64,000 bases of DNA from Bacillota bacterium (GTDB taxonomy: Bacteria > Bacillota > UBA4882 > UBA8346): the NCBI GenBank assembly GCA_023435565.1, contig JAEYRN010000088.1:1-64000 (forward strand). Direction: 5' to 3'. How positions within the stretch are numbered: position 1 is the stretch's first letter; every line of letters begins with the position of its first letter. This document shows positions 17,238 to 26,335 of this stretch, one piece after another. The position numbers were made by a program, and so were the translations under genes. A model generated the notes under the pieces. That model was not told the DNA's origin, made no database searches, and worked only from the letters and a program-made list of their open reading frames with translations.

Positions 17238-18143
17238 CTATGCTCGCGGATGGCTTTTTAAATAGACTGACCGGATTCTTTCTTTGGTTACATGTGTATA
17301 AATCTGAGTAGTAGATATATCAACATGTCCCAACAGTTCTTGAACCACTCTCAAATCCGCTCCGTTTTCCAAAAGGTGAGTGGCAAAAGTATGACGGAAT
17401 GTATGGGGTGTTATTTTTCGTTTTAAAAGAACTAGTTTCTTCAAATATTTTAAAACCATTCTCTGAATACTTCGACCGCTTAACGAAGTCCCCCGATAGT
17501 TTAGAAAAACGTTATTCTGAGATTCCGGCTGAGGGGTCAATTTTGCTAAACCAGGCCTAACTTCCTTTAAATAACGTTGTAAAACTCTTTGCGCTACTCC
17601 GCCTAAAGGAGCAAGTCGTTCTTTGGAACCTTTTCCAAAAACCCTAAGATACCCTCGGGATAAATCCAGGTCCTCCAATTTTATATCAACAATTTCTTGC
17701 AAACGTAAACCGCTGGAATATAGGATCTCCAAAATCGCCTGGTCTCTGATACCCAAACCTTTTGATTGATCGGGCATAGTCAATAAAGCATTAATTTCAT
17801 CGGGATACATAAATTCAGGTAAACGTTTTTCGCGACGCGGAGAAGTAACCCCTTTTACAGGATTATCTTGAAGATAACCCTGCTTGCAAAGATATTTAAA
17901 AAAAGTTCTAAGACATGCAATTTTTCTAGCAATCGAGGATTTGGCAAAAGCAGCTTGTTTTAAAGTTGTTAAGTATTTTCGGAGCAATAAGTGATCAACA
18001 TCTTTCGGTCCGTTTACCTTTTCCGCCTCGATAAACTGGAGAAATTGTCTTAGATCAAGTCCATAACTTTCGATAGTATGGTTTGAGTAATGGTTACCTA
18101 CATTTAAATAAGTTAAAAACTCATCAACCAGGTTCTCAAACAT
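17238..18143 (-). CDS. xerC: Tyrosine recombinase XerC/XerD
   Basis: Resolves chromosome dimers at dif. The 301 residues have an N-terminal SAM-like core-binding domain (1-85) and a catalytic domain with Arg in SSGLRLQEI near residue 145, HTFRHTFATHLL near residue 243, His in LLGHVDIS, and the Tyr nucleophile in TTQIYTHV near residue 277. Sequence alone does not separate XerC from XerD. The trmFO-xerC-codY context matches Bacillus codV, hence XerC. Confidence 0.93.
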   Translation of the reverse strand: MFENLVDEFLTYLNVGNHYSNHTIESYGLDLRQFLQFIEAEKVNGPKDVDHLLLRKYLTTLKQAAFAKSSIARKIACLRTFFKYLCKQGYLQDNPVKGVTSPRREKRLPEFMYPDEINALLTMPDQSKGLGIRDQAILEILYSSGLRLQEIVDIKLEDLDLSRGYLRVFGKGSKERLAPLGGVAQRVLQRYLKEVRPGLAKLTPQPESQNNVFLNYRGTSLSGRSIQRMVLKYLKKLVLLKRKITPHTFRHTFATHLLENGADLRVVQELLGHVDISTTQIYTHVTKERIRSVYLKSHPRA

Positions 18144-18207
18144 CTTTTTCCCTTCTCTATCCCAAAAATAACACAGTTCTAAAAAGGGGATTAAAAAGAC
18201 GACTAAT

Positions 18208-19503
18208 TCAAAGTCCTATTTCTTTTAATACTTGCAAGGAGCGTTCCGCCATTTTTAAGTGTCTAGCTTGTTTCCCTTTAGGCCTTTCATCTAATTCGGG
18301 AAATAAACCAAAATTCACATTCATCGGCTGAAAATACTTCGAATCAGCATGGGTTATATAGTGGGTTAATGCCCCAAACCCGGTTTCAAGTGGAAATATA
18401 ATCGGTTTTTCACCGGAAATCACACGAGCGCAATTAACGCCTGCAATCAAACCTGTAGCGGCAGATTCCACATATCCCTCTACTCCGGTTATTTGTCCCG
18501 CAAAAAAAAGATCCGCTCTGATTTTAGTCTGTAAAGTCTCTATTAAAAACACGGGAGCGTTTATGTAAGTATTCCGATGCATTACTCCGAAACGAATAAA
18601 TTCCGCATTCTCTAGCCCTGGTATCATTTGAAAAACACGTTTTTGTTCTCCCCACTTAAGATGGGTTTGAAAACCTACTAAATTATATAATCGGCCTTCC
18701 CGATCCTCCGGTCGAAGTTGGACTATGGCATAGGGTCGTTTTCCGGTACGAGGATCAAAGATTCCGACCGGTTTCATCGGCCCATAACGCAACGTATCAA
18801 TTCCCCTTTTGGCTAACACCTCAACAGGCATACATCCTTCAAAAAAAATAGCCCGTTCATCCGGGAGATGGCTCTCGGAGACTTCAGCTTCAACAAGCTC
18901 TTTCCAAAAAAGTTCGTATTCTTCTTTATTGAACGGGCAATTGATATATTCTCCTTCTCCCTTATCATAACGGGAAGCACGAAAAACCTTTTCAAAGTCC
19001 AGTGAATTATTGGTAACAATCGGAGCGGCTGCATCATAGAAATAAAAATATTTTTCCCCCAATAATCGCTGTAGAGAATCTCCCAAAGCGGCGGAAGTTA
19101 ATGGCCCGGTAGCTATAATAACCGGTCCCTCCGGAGGCGAACTAATTTCTTCCCGAATAACTTCAACTAAAGGATGCTCAGTAAGTATACCGGTTAAAGC
19201 CTTTGAAAACTGATTTCGTTCGACTGCCAAAGCTCCTCCGGCGGGAACCGCGGTTAGATCGGCGGTTTTTATCACAAGGGAGTCGAGACGCCTCATCTCC
19301 TCTTTTAAAAGTCCGACAGCATTTTCTAAAGCAGCGCCACGTAAAGAATTACTACAAACTAGTTCCGCAAAATCCCCGGTATGATGGGCGGGTGTCATTT
19401 TATTAGGCCGCATTTCATATAACCGAACCGGGATACCTCGTTTAACAAGTTGCCAGGTGGCTTCCGTCCCGGCTAAACCAGCGCCGACTACTGTTGCTTT
19501 CAC
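18208..19503 (-). CDS. trmFO: Methylenetetrahydrofolate--tRNA-(uracil-5-)-methyltransferase TrmFO
   Basis: Forms 5-methyluridine at position 54 of tRNA using methylene-THF and FAD, the Gram-positive route. The 431 residues open with the FAD dinucleotide fold VVGAGLAGTEATWQL, followed by the RLYEMRP and CSNSLRG segments (Cys conserved in the family), and end with the LNVNFGLFPELDE-type region (here MNVNFGLFPELDERPKG). GTG start with AGGTG upstream; 13 bases downstream of topA. Confidence 0.96.
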   Translation of the reverse strand: MKATVVGAGLAGTEATWQLVKRGIPVRLYEMRPNKMTPAHHTGDFAELVCSNSLRGAALENAVGLLKEEMRRLDSLVIKTADLTAVPAGGALAVERNQFSKALTGILTEHPLVEVIREEISSPPEGPVIIATGPLTSAALGDSLQRLLGEKYFYFYDAAAPIVTNNSLDFEKVFRASRYDKGEGEYINCPFNKEEYELFWKELVEAEVSESHLPDERAIFFEGCMPVEVLAKRGIDTLRYGPMKPVGIFDPRTGKRPYAIVQLRPEDREGRLYNLVGFQTHLKWGEQKRVFQMIPGLENAEFIRFGVMHRNTYINAPVFLIETLQTKIRADLFFAGQITGVEGYVESAATGLIAGVNCARVISGEKPIIFPLETGFGALTHYITHADSKYFQPMNVNFGLFPELDERPKGKQARHLKMAERSLQVLKEIGL

Positions 19504-19516
19504 TGACTATCACCTT

Positions 19517-21607
19517 TTATATTTTTTCAAGCTTTTCAGTATAACCACAAACGGTTTTTAAACAAACCGCAGTTTTATCAAGTTTTCCACCTTTTACTGC
19601 CATCATTGAACCACATTGGGGGCAAGCTGTCTGATAAGGGCGCTCCCAACTAAGAAAATCACATTCAGGGTAGCGGTTACAGCCAAAAAACACTCGCCCT
19701 TTTTTAGATTTTCGCTCAACTATTTCCCCTTCGCCGCATTTAGGACATTTAACATTCCAAATTTTACGAATGGGTTTTGTATTCTTACATTCCGGATAAC
19801 CGGGACATGCTAAAAACCTTCCAAATCGACCATATTTATACACCATCAACCGGCCACATTTGTCGCAACGGACGTCGCTCTCTTCCAATGGAACTTCAAC
19901 TTTTCCCAAGCTTTCCTTAGCTTCCTCAACTTCCTGGTTAAATGTTTGATAGAACTGGTCTAAAACCTTAACCCAATCAGTTTCACCATCTTCAATTTTA
20001 TCCAATAATTCTTCCAATTCGGCTGTAAAATCATAATCGATAATTTTCGAAAATTTATCTTTAAGTAATTCGACTACTATTTGTCCAAGATCGGTAGGTT
20101 TGAGTTTCTTTTCTTCAATTGAAATATAATTTCGCTTAATAATAGTATCGATAGTCGGAGCATAGGTACTGGGGCGTCCGATCCCTTTTTCTTCAAGTGT
20201 TTTGATTAAAGCCGCTTCGGTATAACGAGGTGGAGGCTGAGTAAAATGTTGTTTTAAACCAAAATTTATTAGATTCAAGGATTCTCCCGAAGTTAACTCC
20301 GGCAAGCTTTCTTCTTGTTCCTGGTTATCGTCGTCCCTGCCTTCTTGATAAACCTCCAGAAAACCCGGAAACTTTAGCGTATTGCCGTTAGCGCGTAACA
20401 AATTGACCCCGCCTTTGATATCGGCCATTACCGTATCAAATATTGCCGGGCGCATTTGGCTCGCGATAAAACGAGACCAAATTAATTGGTATAATCTAAA
20501 TTGATCTCGGGACAAAAATGCTTTAATTGTATCGGGATGGCGTGAAATCGAAGTGGGACGAATAGCTTCATGGGCTTCTTGGGCTGAAGTGTTTTTGGTT
20601 TTGTATATTGGAGGAGTTTCCGGAAGAAACTTTTCCCCATAACGTTCGGAAATAACTTGTCTAGCTTCATTCTGGGCTTCAGTGGCTATTCGAACTGAGT
20701 CGGTACGAATATAAGTGATTACACCCTCTACTCCGGAAGGGCCTAATTCTAAACCTTCATATAATTGCTGGGCAATCATCATTGTTTTTCGAGCGCCAAA
20801 ACCCAGCTTACGACCGGCTTCCTGTTGTAGGCTACTGGTGTTAAAAGGCGGTGCTGGAGCCCGTAGTCTTTCCTTTTTTTTGACTTCAGCCACCACATAC
20901 TTCTCTTTTTTAAGGTCTGCCTCGATTTCTTTTGCTTGCGTTTCATTGATAATCTGGACCTTCTTACCGGCTATCGAAAGCAGTTTGGCTTGAAATTGTT
21001 TACGGGCCGTAGTTTTGAAGTTTCCGATGACACTCCAATACTCTTCTACCACGAAATCCTTTATTTCTTGTTCACGCTCACAGATTAATCTTAAAGCCAC
21101 CGACTGAACCCGACCGGCACTCAAACCGCGTCGGACTTTCTTCCATAATAGAGGACTCAGCTCATATCCGACGATTCGATCTAAAATACGACGCGCCTGT
21201 TGGGCATTGACCAAATTCATATCAATGTCCCTAGGATGATTTAAGGAATCTTCAACCGCTCGTTTTGTTATTTCATGAAATTCGATTCGCTTCAAATATT
21301 TCGACCCAAGGTCTAAAACATTGGCAAGATGCCATGAAATAGCCTCTCCCTCACGATCAGGGTCAGTAGCTAAATAAACAGCATCAGCTTTATTGGCGGA
21401 TTCTTTTAGATCATTGATTAACTTTGCTTTGCCCCTGATTTTAATGTATTTAGGCTTAAAACCATTTTTTACATCTACGCCATATTGACTTTTGGGTAAA
21501 TCAACAACATGCCCCATTGAGGCCTTTACGGTAAATTTTTTACCTAAATACTTTTCGATAGTTTTTGCTTTTGCTGGTGATTCAACAATCACCAAGGATT
21601 TTGCCAC
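19517..21607 (-). CDS. topA: DNA topoisomerase I (type IA)
   Basis: Relaxes negative supercoils. The 696-residue protein has a Toprim domain beginning LVIVESPAKAKTIEKYLG with DPDREGEAISWH, the active-site Tyr in GVITYIRTDS near residue 300, and GIGRPSTYA. At the C-terminus are three zinc ribbons (CDKCG near residue 580, CPKCGEGE near residue 620, CPQCG near residue 660); the first two have complete four-Cys sets, and the third (CPQCG...CLKTVCGY) is slightly altered. GTG start after GGGGG. Same order as in Bacillus. Confidence 0.97.
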   Translation of the reverse strand: MAKSLVIVESPAKAKTIEKYLGKKFTVKASMGHVVDLPKSQYGVDVKNGFKPKYIKIRGKAKLINDLKESANKADAVYLATDPDREGEAISWHLANVLDLGSKYLKRIEFHEITKRAVEDSLNHPRDIDMNLVNAQQARRILDRIVGYELSPLLWKKVRRGLSAGRVQSVALRLICEREQEIKDFVVEEYWSVIGNFKTTARKQFQAKLLSIAGKKVQIINETQAKEIEADLKKEKYVVAEVKKKERLRAPAPPFNTSSLQQEAGRKLGFGARKTMMIAQQLYEGLELGPSGVEGVITYIRTDSVRIATEAQNEARQVISERYGEKFLPETPPIYKTKNTSAQEAHEAIRPTSISRHPDTIKAFLSRDQFRLYQLIWSRFIASQMRPAIFDTVMADIKGGVNLLRANGNTLKFPGFLEVYQEGRDDDNQEQEESLPELTSGESLNLINFGLKQHFTQPPPRYTEAALIKTLEEKGIGRPSTYAPTIDTIIKRNYISIEEKKLKPTDLGQIVVELLKDKFSKIIDYDFTAELEELLDKIEDGETDWVKVLDQFYQTFNQEVEEAKESLGKVEVPLEESDVRCDKCGRLMVYKYGRFGRFLACPGYPECKNTKPIRKIWNVKCPKCGEGEIVERKSKKGRVFFGCNRYPECDFLSWERPYQTACPQCGSMMAVKGGKLDKTAVCLKTVCGYTEKLEKI

Positions 21608-21835
21608 ACTGATACCCCCGATGCTCCAAACGATTCCGCTATATATAATTCCTTAAAAAGTTTTTTTGGCAAACTTTTTCACGCAAGGCCATATAGCGCA
21701 AGCTAATATGGCACTTTTTGAGGATAATTTGTTCCTTGGTCCATCGCGTGGCGAAGCGTTTGCTACTTCGCAGCGATATGTAATTAACATTTTAATAAAA
21801 TAAGGGTTATTAATTAACCCCTCTTTAGAGACACC
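21608..21835. other. Hairpin-rich gap between smg and topA
   Basis: It holds gggttattaattaaccc (21804-21820), a palindrome followed by T-rich sequence on the minus strand that probably ends smg transcription. It also holds two imperfect hairpins, one built on gccatat/atatggc and one on gcgaag/cttcgc. No coding sequence seen. Confidence 0.45.
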
Positions 21836-22303
21836 TTAATTTAAAAAGAAACAAGGTCCGTTATCTAACGGATATTGGAGGATCATTAATAATCGTTCCT
21901 CATCGTTTATTACTTTATGCAGGATTGATTCCAGCTCTTTGACGCCAACTTCATTTGATTCCACCTGCAAGGCTTCGGATATAACTTTCTCCAGTTCGTC
22001 CCTGGATATTAAGGAACTATTCATCAAACGAAAAATTTCTCCCTGAAAAGCTATGGAAAACTTTCTTTTCTCAATTGGACTAAAAACCCGATATCCATTG
22101 GTGGAATTATCTACTTCAACTTTGGAATCAAAATAATTCGGGATTAAACACATTAGGCTAATTGCCGTTTCTACCTCCTGTTGAGTATAACCTAACCGAA
22201 ATAATTCGGCGACTAACGTCTGATCGGGACTGAACTCACCAATAGGCTTGGTTAAATACTGCCGAATAACATAACTAACGATTTCAACCACACGTTCCAT
22301 CAC
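21836..22303 (-). CDS. smg: Smg-family protein (DUF494)
   Basis: A 155-residue all-helical protein. The opening VEIVSYVIRQYL, the central YRVFSPIEKRKFS, and the later LESILHKVI align by eye with Smg of Gammaproteobacteria, which also sits beside dprA. Smg's molecular role is unknown. Start may be GTG 22303 or ATG 22300. DUF494 between dprA and topA is not the Bacillus order and is a useful lineage marker. Confidence 0.75.
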   Translation of the reverse strand: MMERVVEIVSYVIRQYLTKPIGEFSPDQTLVAELFRLGYTQQEVETAISLMCLIPNYFDSKVEVDNSTNGYRVFSPIEKRKFSIAFQGEIFRLMNSSLISRDELEKVISEALQVESNEVGVKELESILHKVINDEERLLMILQYPLDNGPCFFLN

Positions 22304-22492
22304 TTTTTCATCCCCTTAATCATGGTTGATATTAAATTCTTCGGCAGGATGAATCTTAACCTTTATAAAAAAAGCTTTCCAAAGTTACCACCATTTACTT
22401 GAGGTTTATCTTATTATAATCATTTTCAAACAGGATGTAAAGAGAGTTGTCTGTTAAGAGCGGTAATCAGTGGCCAGAAGCCAGGAGCATAA

Positions 22493-23581
22493 CTATTTTA
22501 CTCTCAAATATAATTGCCCGGGATACCGTTTTACTAACCCTCTTATTTCAAGTTGGGTCAAAGTTGAGCTTACCTGGGCCGGAGCAAGAGATGCCTGTCT
22601 TAGTATATGATCAATATGGAGGGGTTCCCTACTCATAACCGCTATAATTTTCTTTTCTAATTCATTTAAAGTTAAACTATCTACAGCTTGAATCTCTGCT
22701 TTGGATAACTGAGGAATAGCTAATTCGGATAGGATATCCTGATAACTCTCAACCAATTTTGCGCCTTGGCGAATCAATTTGTGCGGCCCCTTACTCCGAT
22801 CATTTTCAATATTGCCCGGAACAGCAAATACATCACGCCCTTGTTCCAAGGCAAAACCGGCTGTAATTAACGAACCGCTATCCTGAGCCGCTTCAACTAC
22901 TACTACTCCTAAACTCAAACCGCTAATGATTCGATTACGCGCCGGAAAATTCTTGGCATAAGGCTCAGTCCCAAGTGGAAATTCGGAAATGACCACTCCC
23001 TGGCTGGCGATTCTTTCCATTAATGATTCATTTTCGATTGGATAGGGCATATCCAATCCGCTACCCAATACCGCCACGGTCCTTCCATTGGCCTCAAGGG
23101 CGCCCCGATGGGCCTCAGAGTCAATCCCTCTAGCCATACCGCTTATAATCGTTAATCCCTGGAAAGAAAGTTGCAAGGCCAGATCTTTGGCTGTAAAGGT
23201 CCCCATTGGAGTAGGACTCCGGGTCCCAACGATTGCGACTGCAACGTCATCTCCATATTCGAAATTCCCCCACCCATATAGGACCGGTGGAGGATCGGAG
23301 ATTTGCTTTAAATTGGCCGGATAATCGGAGTCGTTATAACAATAAATCCGAAACCCTAAATGTTCAACCTTTTTCAGCTCCAGATCCGGGTCCCATTCGG
23401 CTAAAGTTGTTTTGTATCCCGCATATGCTTTTATGCCGACAATCGGCTTAAGTTCACTTTCACCAGCTAACCAGGCGTCTTTCATACTTCCGAATTCTTC
23501 TAAAAGTTTAAAGAAACGGTTCGGTCCAATTCCCGGAACTCGATTCCACCATAACCAGTATTTTAGCTCTTCACTTTGCAT
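22493..23581 (-). CDS. dprA: DNA-processing protein DprA
   Basis: Loads RecA on incoming single-stranded DNA during natural transformation. The 362 residues start at ATG 23581 (MQSEELKYW) after a GGGGG site; 14 upstream codons in frame are untranslated by this reading. An N-terminal SAM-like helical domain (about 1-75) precedes the Rossmann core with VAIVGTRSPTPMG near residue 110, ISGMARGIDSEAH near residue 140 and FPARNRIISGLS near residue 210. A C-terminal winged-helix DML1-like domain follows. With comFB (26042-26335) it is the only competence-type gene here. Confidence 0.95.
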   Translation of the reverse strand: MQSEELKYWLWWNRVPGIGPNRFFKLLEEFGSMKDAWLAGESELKPIVGIKAYAGYKTTLAEWDPDLELKKVEHLGFRIYCYNDSDYPANLKQISDPPPVLYGWGNFEYGDDVAVAIVGTRSPTPMGTFTAKDLALQLSFQGLTIISGMARGIDSEAHRGALEANGRTVAVLGSGLDMPYPIENESLMERIASQGVVISEFPLGTEPYAKNFPARNRIISGLSLGVVVVEAAQDSGSLITAGFALEQGRDVFAVPGNIENDRSKGPHKLIRQGAKLVESYQDILSELAIPQLSKAEIQAVDSLTLNELEKKIIAVMSREPLHIDHILRQASLAPAQVSSTLTQLEIRGLVKRYPGQLYLRVK

Positions 23582-23744
23582 TTTGACACCCCCACCTGTA
23601 ATATTCGTGCCATAAAATGCCATTCCTGCTTTTTATAGTAAAGAGCTGAAACTTTTTAATTTTATCTTTCAACTTGCCAGCATTATATGTGACTTATCAA
23701 GAGATAATAGATTTAACAGCTAAAGCTTAAATGAGGTGTGATAA

Positions 23745-23969
23745 TTGAACCAAACCGAAATAAACCATATATATCTCTGTCCTCGTTGCGGAGTGGATAC
23801 CCTTCATTATGTTAAAAACCGTAACCATGATTTGGTTGGAATAATTTGTTCCAACTGTAATACGCCTTCATTGGTTAAAAAAGAGATCCTGACTTACCAT
23901 CAACTAAAATGGGAAGACGAGTTGCGACAGATTCTGAATAATCTGGAAAACCCATTTGATGAAAACTAA
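23745..23969 (+). CDS. Small zinc-ribbon protein (bh-protein-like)
   Basis: The 74-residue protein starts at TTG 23745, six bases after GAGGTG. Two Cys-x-x-Cys pairs, YLCPRCGVDTLH near residue 12 and ICSNCNTPS near residue 34, form a zinc ribbon, and a charged helical C-terminus follows. The spacing and the CPRCG..T-H pattern recall the small bh protein of bacilli; this link is from memory and weak. It is divergent from dprA and convergent with the RNase J gene, whose stop is two bases away. Function unknown. Confidence 0.7.
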   Translation: MNQTEINHIYLCPRCGVDTLHYVKNRNHDLVGIICSNCNTPSLVKKEILTYHQLKWEDELRQILNNLENPFDEN

Positions 23970-23971
23970 AT

Positions 23972-25636
23972 TTACACTTCCATAATGATCGGTAGAATCA
24001 TCGGGCGTCTTTTCATACGTTCATATAGATGTTTTCCAAGGATTTCACGGATTTGATTCTTAGTGGTAGCCCAATCCGAGTATACGGAACAACGTTCCAA
24101 AGCGCTCTTTACTTTTTCTTTAGCTTCTTCGATTAAGGACTCCGACTCTCTTACGTAGACAAACCCCCGGGAAACAATATCAGGTCCGGCCGCTACCCGG
24201 CCGGTTTCTTTATCAATAGTAACTACCACAATTAAAATACCATCTTGGGATAATTGTTTTCGGTCTCGGAGAACTATATTTCCAACATCCCCTACGCCCA
24301 AACCGTCAACAAATACCTTACCGGAAGCTACCTTACCGGCGACTCGAATCTTCTCCTTTGACACCTCAATTAAATCTCCAATTTCGGCAATGATTACGTT
24401 TTCACTCTCGATACCCATATCAACTGCCAGTCTGGCATGCTGGACCAGATGCCGATACTCTCCGTGGACCGGAATAAAGTATTTTGGTTTGATTAAATTG
24501 ATCATCAGCTTTTGTTCTTCTTGGCTGGCATGACCGGATACATGGATGCCCGAGGCAGACTCATATATTACCCGGGCGCCGTGTTTAAATAAATGATTGA
24601 TGGTCCGGGCGACTAATTTTTCATTTCCCGGTATAGCCGAAGCAGAGATTATTACTGTATCACCAGGGACTATGCTCACCTTCTTGTGTTCCATAGTTGC
24701 CATTCTAGTTAATGCAGACATTGGTTCCCCTTGACTTCCGGTGGTAATAATTACGATCTGGTTGGACGGATAACGGTCAATTTCATCCAAGTCGATGATA
24801 ATTCCTTCAGGAACTCTCAAATATCCTAAGTTCATAGCAATTGAAGCCACATTAACCATGCTGCGACCGATAAAAGCAACTTTACGATTATGTTGAAAAG
24901 CAGCATCTACGATCTGTTGGATCCGATGAATATTTGAAGCAAAAGTGGCGACTAAAATTCGCCCTTCCGCTTGAACGAATAATTCCTCAAAAGTTTTCCC
25001 CAGTTCACGTTCGGAAGGGGTATAGCCGGTCTTTTCAACATTAGTACTATCCGACAAAAGTACTAATACCCCTTTATCTCCCAATTCCGCTAATTTCCGA
25101 AAGTCAGTTGCTTTACCGTCAACCGGTGTATAATCAAATTTAAAATCTGCGGTATGAAAAATGATCCCTGCCGGAGTATGTACTGCTAAAGCTACTACAT
25201 CGGCAATACTATGATTAACATGGACTAATTCTACTAGAAAGCTGCCAATGCTAATCTCATCCCCAGCTTGAACAATCTTCATATTAACATCTCTGGCCAT
25301 GTTATGCTCTTCAAATTTACCTTTGGCTAAGCCTAAAGTTAATCTCGTGCCGTAAATAGGGACATTAATTTGTTTTAAAATATAGGGTAATGCTCCAATA
25401 TGGTCCTCATGCCCATGGGTTAGAATTATTCCTTTAACCTTATCACGATTATCGAGTAAATAAGATATATCCGGAATTACCAAATCTATTCCAAGCATAT
25501 CCTCATCCGGAAACATTAGACCTGCGTCAATTACGATTATTTCTTTGTTATACTCGATAGCGAGCATATTCTTACCAATTTCACCCAACCCACCGAGGGG
25601 AATTAATAAGACACGCTCATTTTTTAAAATTCCCAA
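23972..25636 (-). CDS. Ribonuclease J
   Basis: A metallo-beta-lactamase ribonuclease with 5'-3' exo and endo activity in RNA turnover and rRNA maturation. The 554 residues start at TTG 25636, which an AGGAGGTG site favours over the in-frame ATG 25666 that lies upstream of that site. The zinc motif LTHGHEDHIGALPY is near residue 68, followed by the beta-CASP motifs (TDFKFDYTPVDG, SDSTN, ATFASNIHRIQQ, GSQGEP, SGHAS) and a C-terminal domain. Length is typical. J1 versus J2 cannot be assigned. The leader carries an element shared with hslO. Confidence 0.95.
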   Translation of the reverse strand: MGILKNERVLLIPLGGLGEIGKNMLAIEYNKEIIVIDAGLMFPDEDMLGIDLVIPDISYLLDNRDKVKGIILTHGHEDHIGALPYILKQINVPIYGTRLTLGLAKGKFEEHNMARDVNMKIVQAGDEISIGSFLVELVHVNHSIADVVALAVHTPAGIIFHTADFKFDYTPVDGKATDFRKLAELGDKGVLVLLSDSTNVEKTGYTPSERELGKTFEELFVQAEGRILVATFASNIHRIQQIVDAAFQHNRKVAFIGRSMVNVASIAMNLGYLRVPEGIIIDLDEIDRYPSNQIVIITTGSQGEPMSALTRMATMEHKKVSIVPGDTVIISASAIPGNEKLVARTINHLFKHGARVIYESASGIHVSGHASQEEQKLMINLIKPKYFIPVHGEYRHLVQHARLAVDMGIESENVIIAEIGDLIEVSKEKIRVAGKVASGKVFVDGLGVGDVGNIVLRDRKQLSQDGILIVVVTIDKETGRVAAGPDIVSRGFVYVRESESLIEEAKEKVKSALERCSVYSDWATTKNQIREILGKHLYERMKRRPMILPIIMEV

Positions 25637-25680
25637 TAAAAAAAACACCTCCTGATGTGCTTGCATCTAAAAACTATATA

Positions 25681-25757
25681 GTCGTCCACGTCAACACCCT
25701 GTTGACCCAAGCAAAATTATAAAAAAAAGTTGACGTGGATCGACAAGCATCGATAGC
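25681..25757 (-). promoter_or_regulatory. Structured leader element before the RNase J gene (shared with hslO)
   Basis: Arms at 25681-25695 and 25729-25744 pair over 15 bp with one bulged base (gtcgtccacgtcaac type), around an AT-rich loop. A second, shorter hairpin (gtcaac/gttgac) competes for the same arm. The adjoining 20-mer gatcgacaagcatcgatagc (25738-25757) recurs with one change at 31765-31784. ctatatag occurs on both sides (25674-25681, 25763-25770). Confidence 0.55.
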
Positions 25758-25937
25758 ATTTTCTATATAGCGGGAATTTTTCCGACAGGTATCCCGTAAA
25801 CCCTCTTTAATAAACTTTAAATTCAAATGCCGCACGTATATATATGAAATATTATACCGAATTTTATTCTAGTAAACAAGTGTTCAAAAGGAAAAGTTTA
25901 GTAAACTTAATATATTGGTTTATCTTAGTTTCCCCAA

Positions 25938-25966
25938 AATAAAAAAAACCTATCGACCGGTTTTTA
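25938..25966 (-). terminator. Terminator after comFB
   Basis: Minus-strand stem aaaaacc/ggttttt (25944-25965), loop of eight, then a T-run. The remainder of 25758-26041 is AT-rich with nothing else recognised. Confidence 0.6.
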
Positions 25967-26041
25967 AAAAACGGTTATTTCTATTATAAAAATAATCCAA
26001 GCAGCTTATAAAGTTACTATCATTCCAAATTTTGGTTGTAA

Positions 26042-26335
26042 TTAACGAGCATGATTTGGTTGTTTAGCGACGAGTTCGGCTGATTCAATAATCATTACCA
26101 AAGCATCAGCCCTTACCTGTCGATCTTCCCTGGATAATTTAGCAAAAATTTCACCCTCAGGGCTAACCGCATATCTCCCTTTCAGCTTAGATAGAGCTAA
26201 AACAAGAATATCGGCGCTACAACGCGGGCAACTACAATATTGGGGGTAATTCTTTTTGAATTCTTTGTAGACATCAACTACTACATCTTCCATATAGTTT
26301 TTAAAATTATATTTTTCCAAAATGATCACCACCAA
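26042..26335 (-). CDS. comFB: ComFB-family protein
   Basis: A 97-residue late-competence family protein. YMEDVVVDVYKEF near residue 14, the Cys cluster YCSCPRCSADILVLALSKL near residue 33 and GRYAVSPEGEIF near residue 53 follow the ComFB pattern, with Cys residues that may bind zinc. Related proteins elsewhere bind cyclic dinucleotides and affect pili; that is known of some homologues, not shown here. Translation starts just after the stop of the secretin gene (TTG 26335, or TTG 26317 after GGTGGTGA). The genetic link to a secretin suggests a surface pilus or DNA-uptake role. Confidence 0.85.
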   Translation of the reverse strand: MVVIILEKYNFKNYMEDVVVDVYKEFKKNYPQYCSCPRCSADILVLALSKLKGRYAVSPEGEIFAKLSREDRQVRADALVMIIESAELVAKQPNHAR

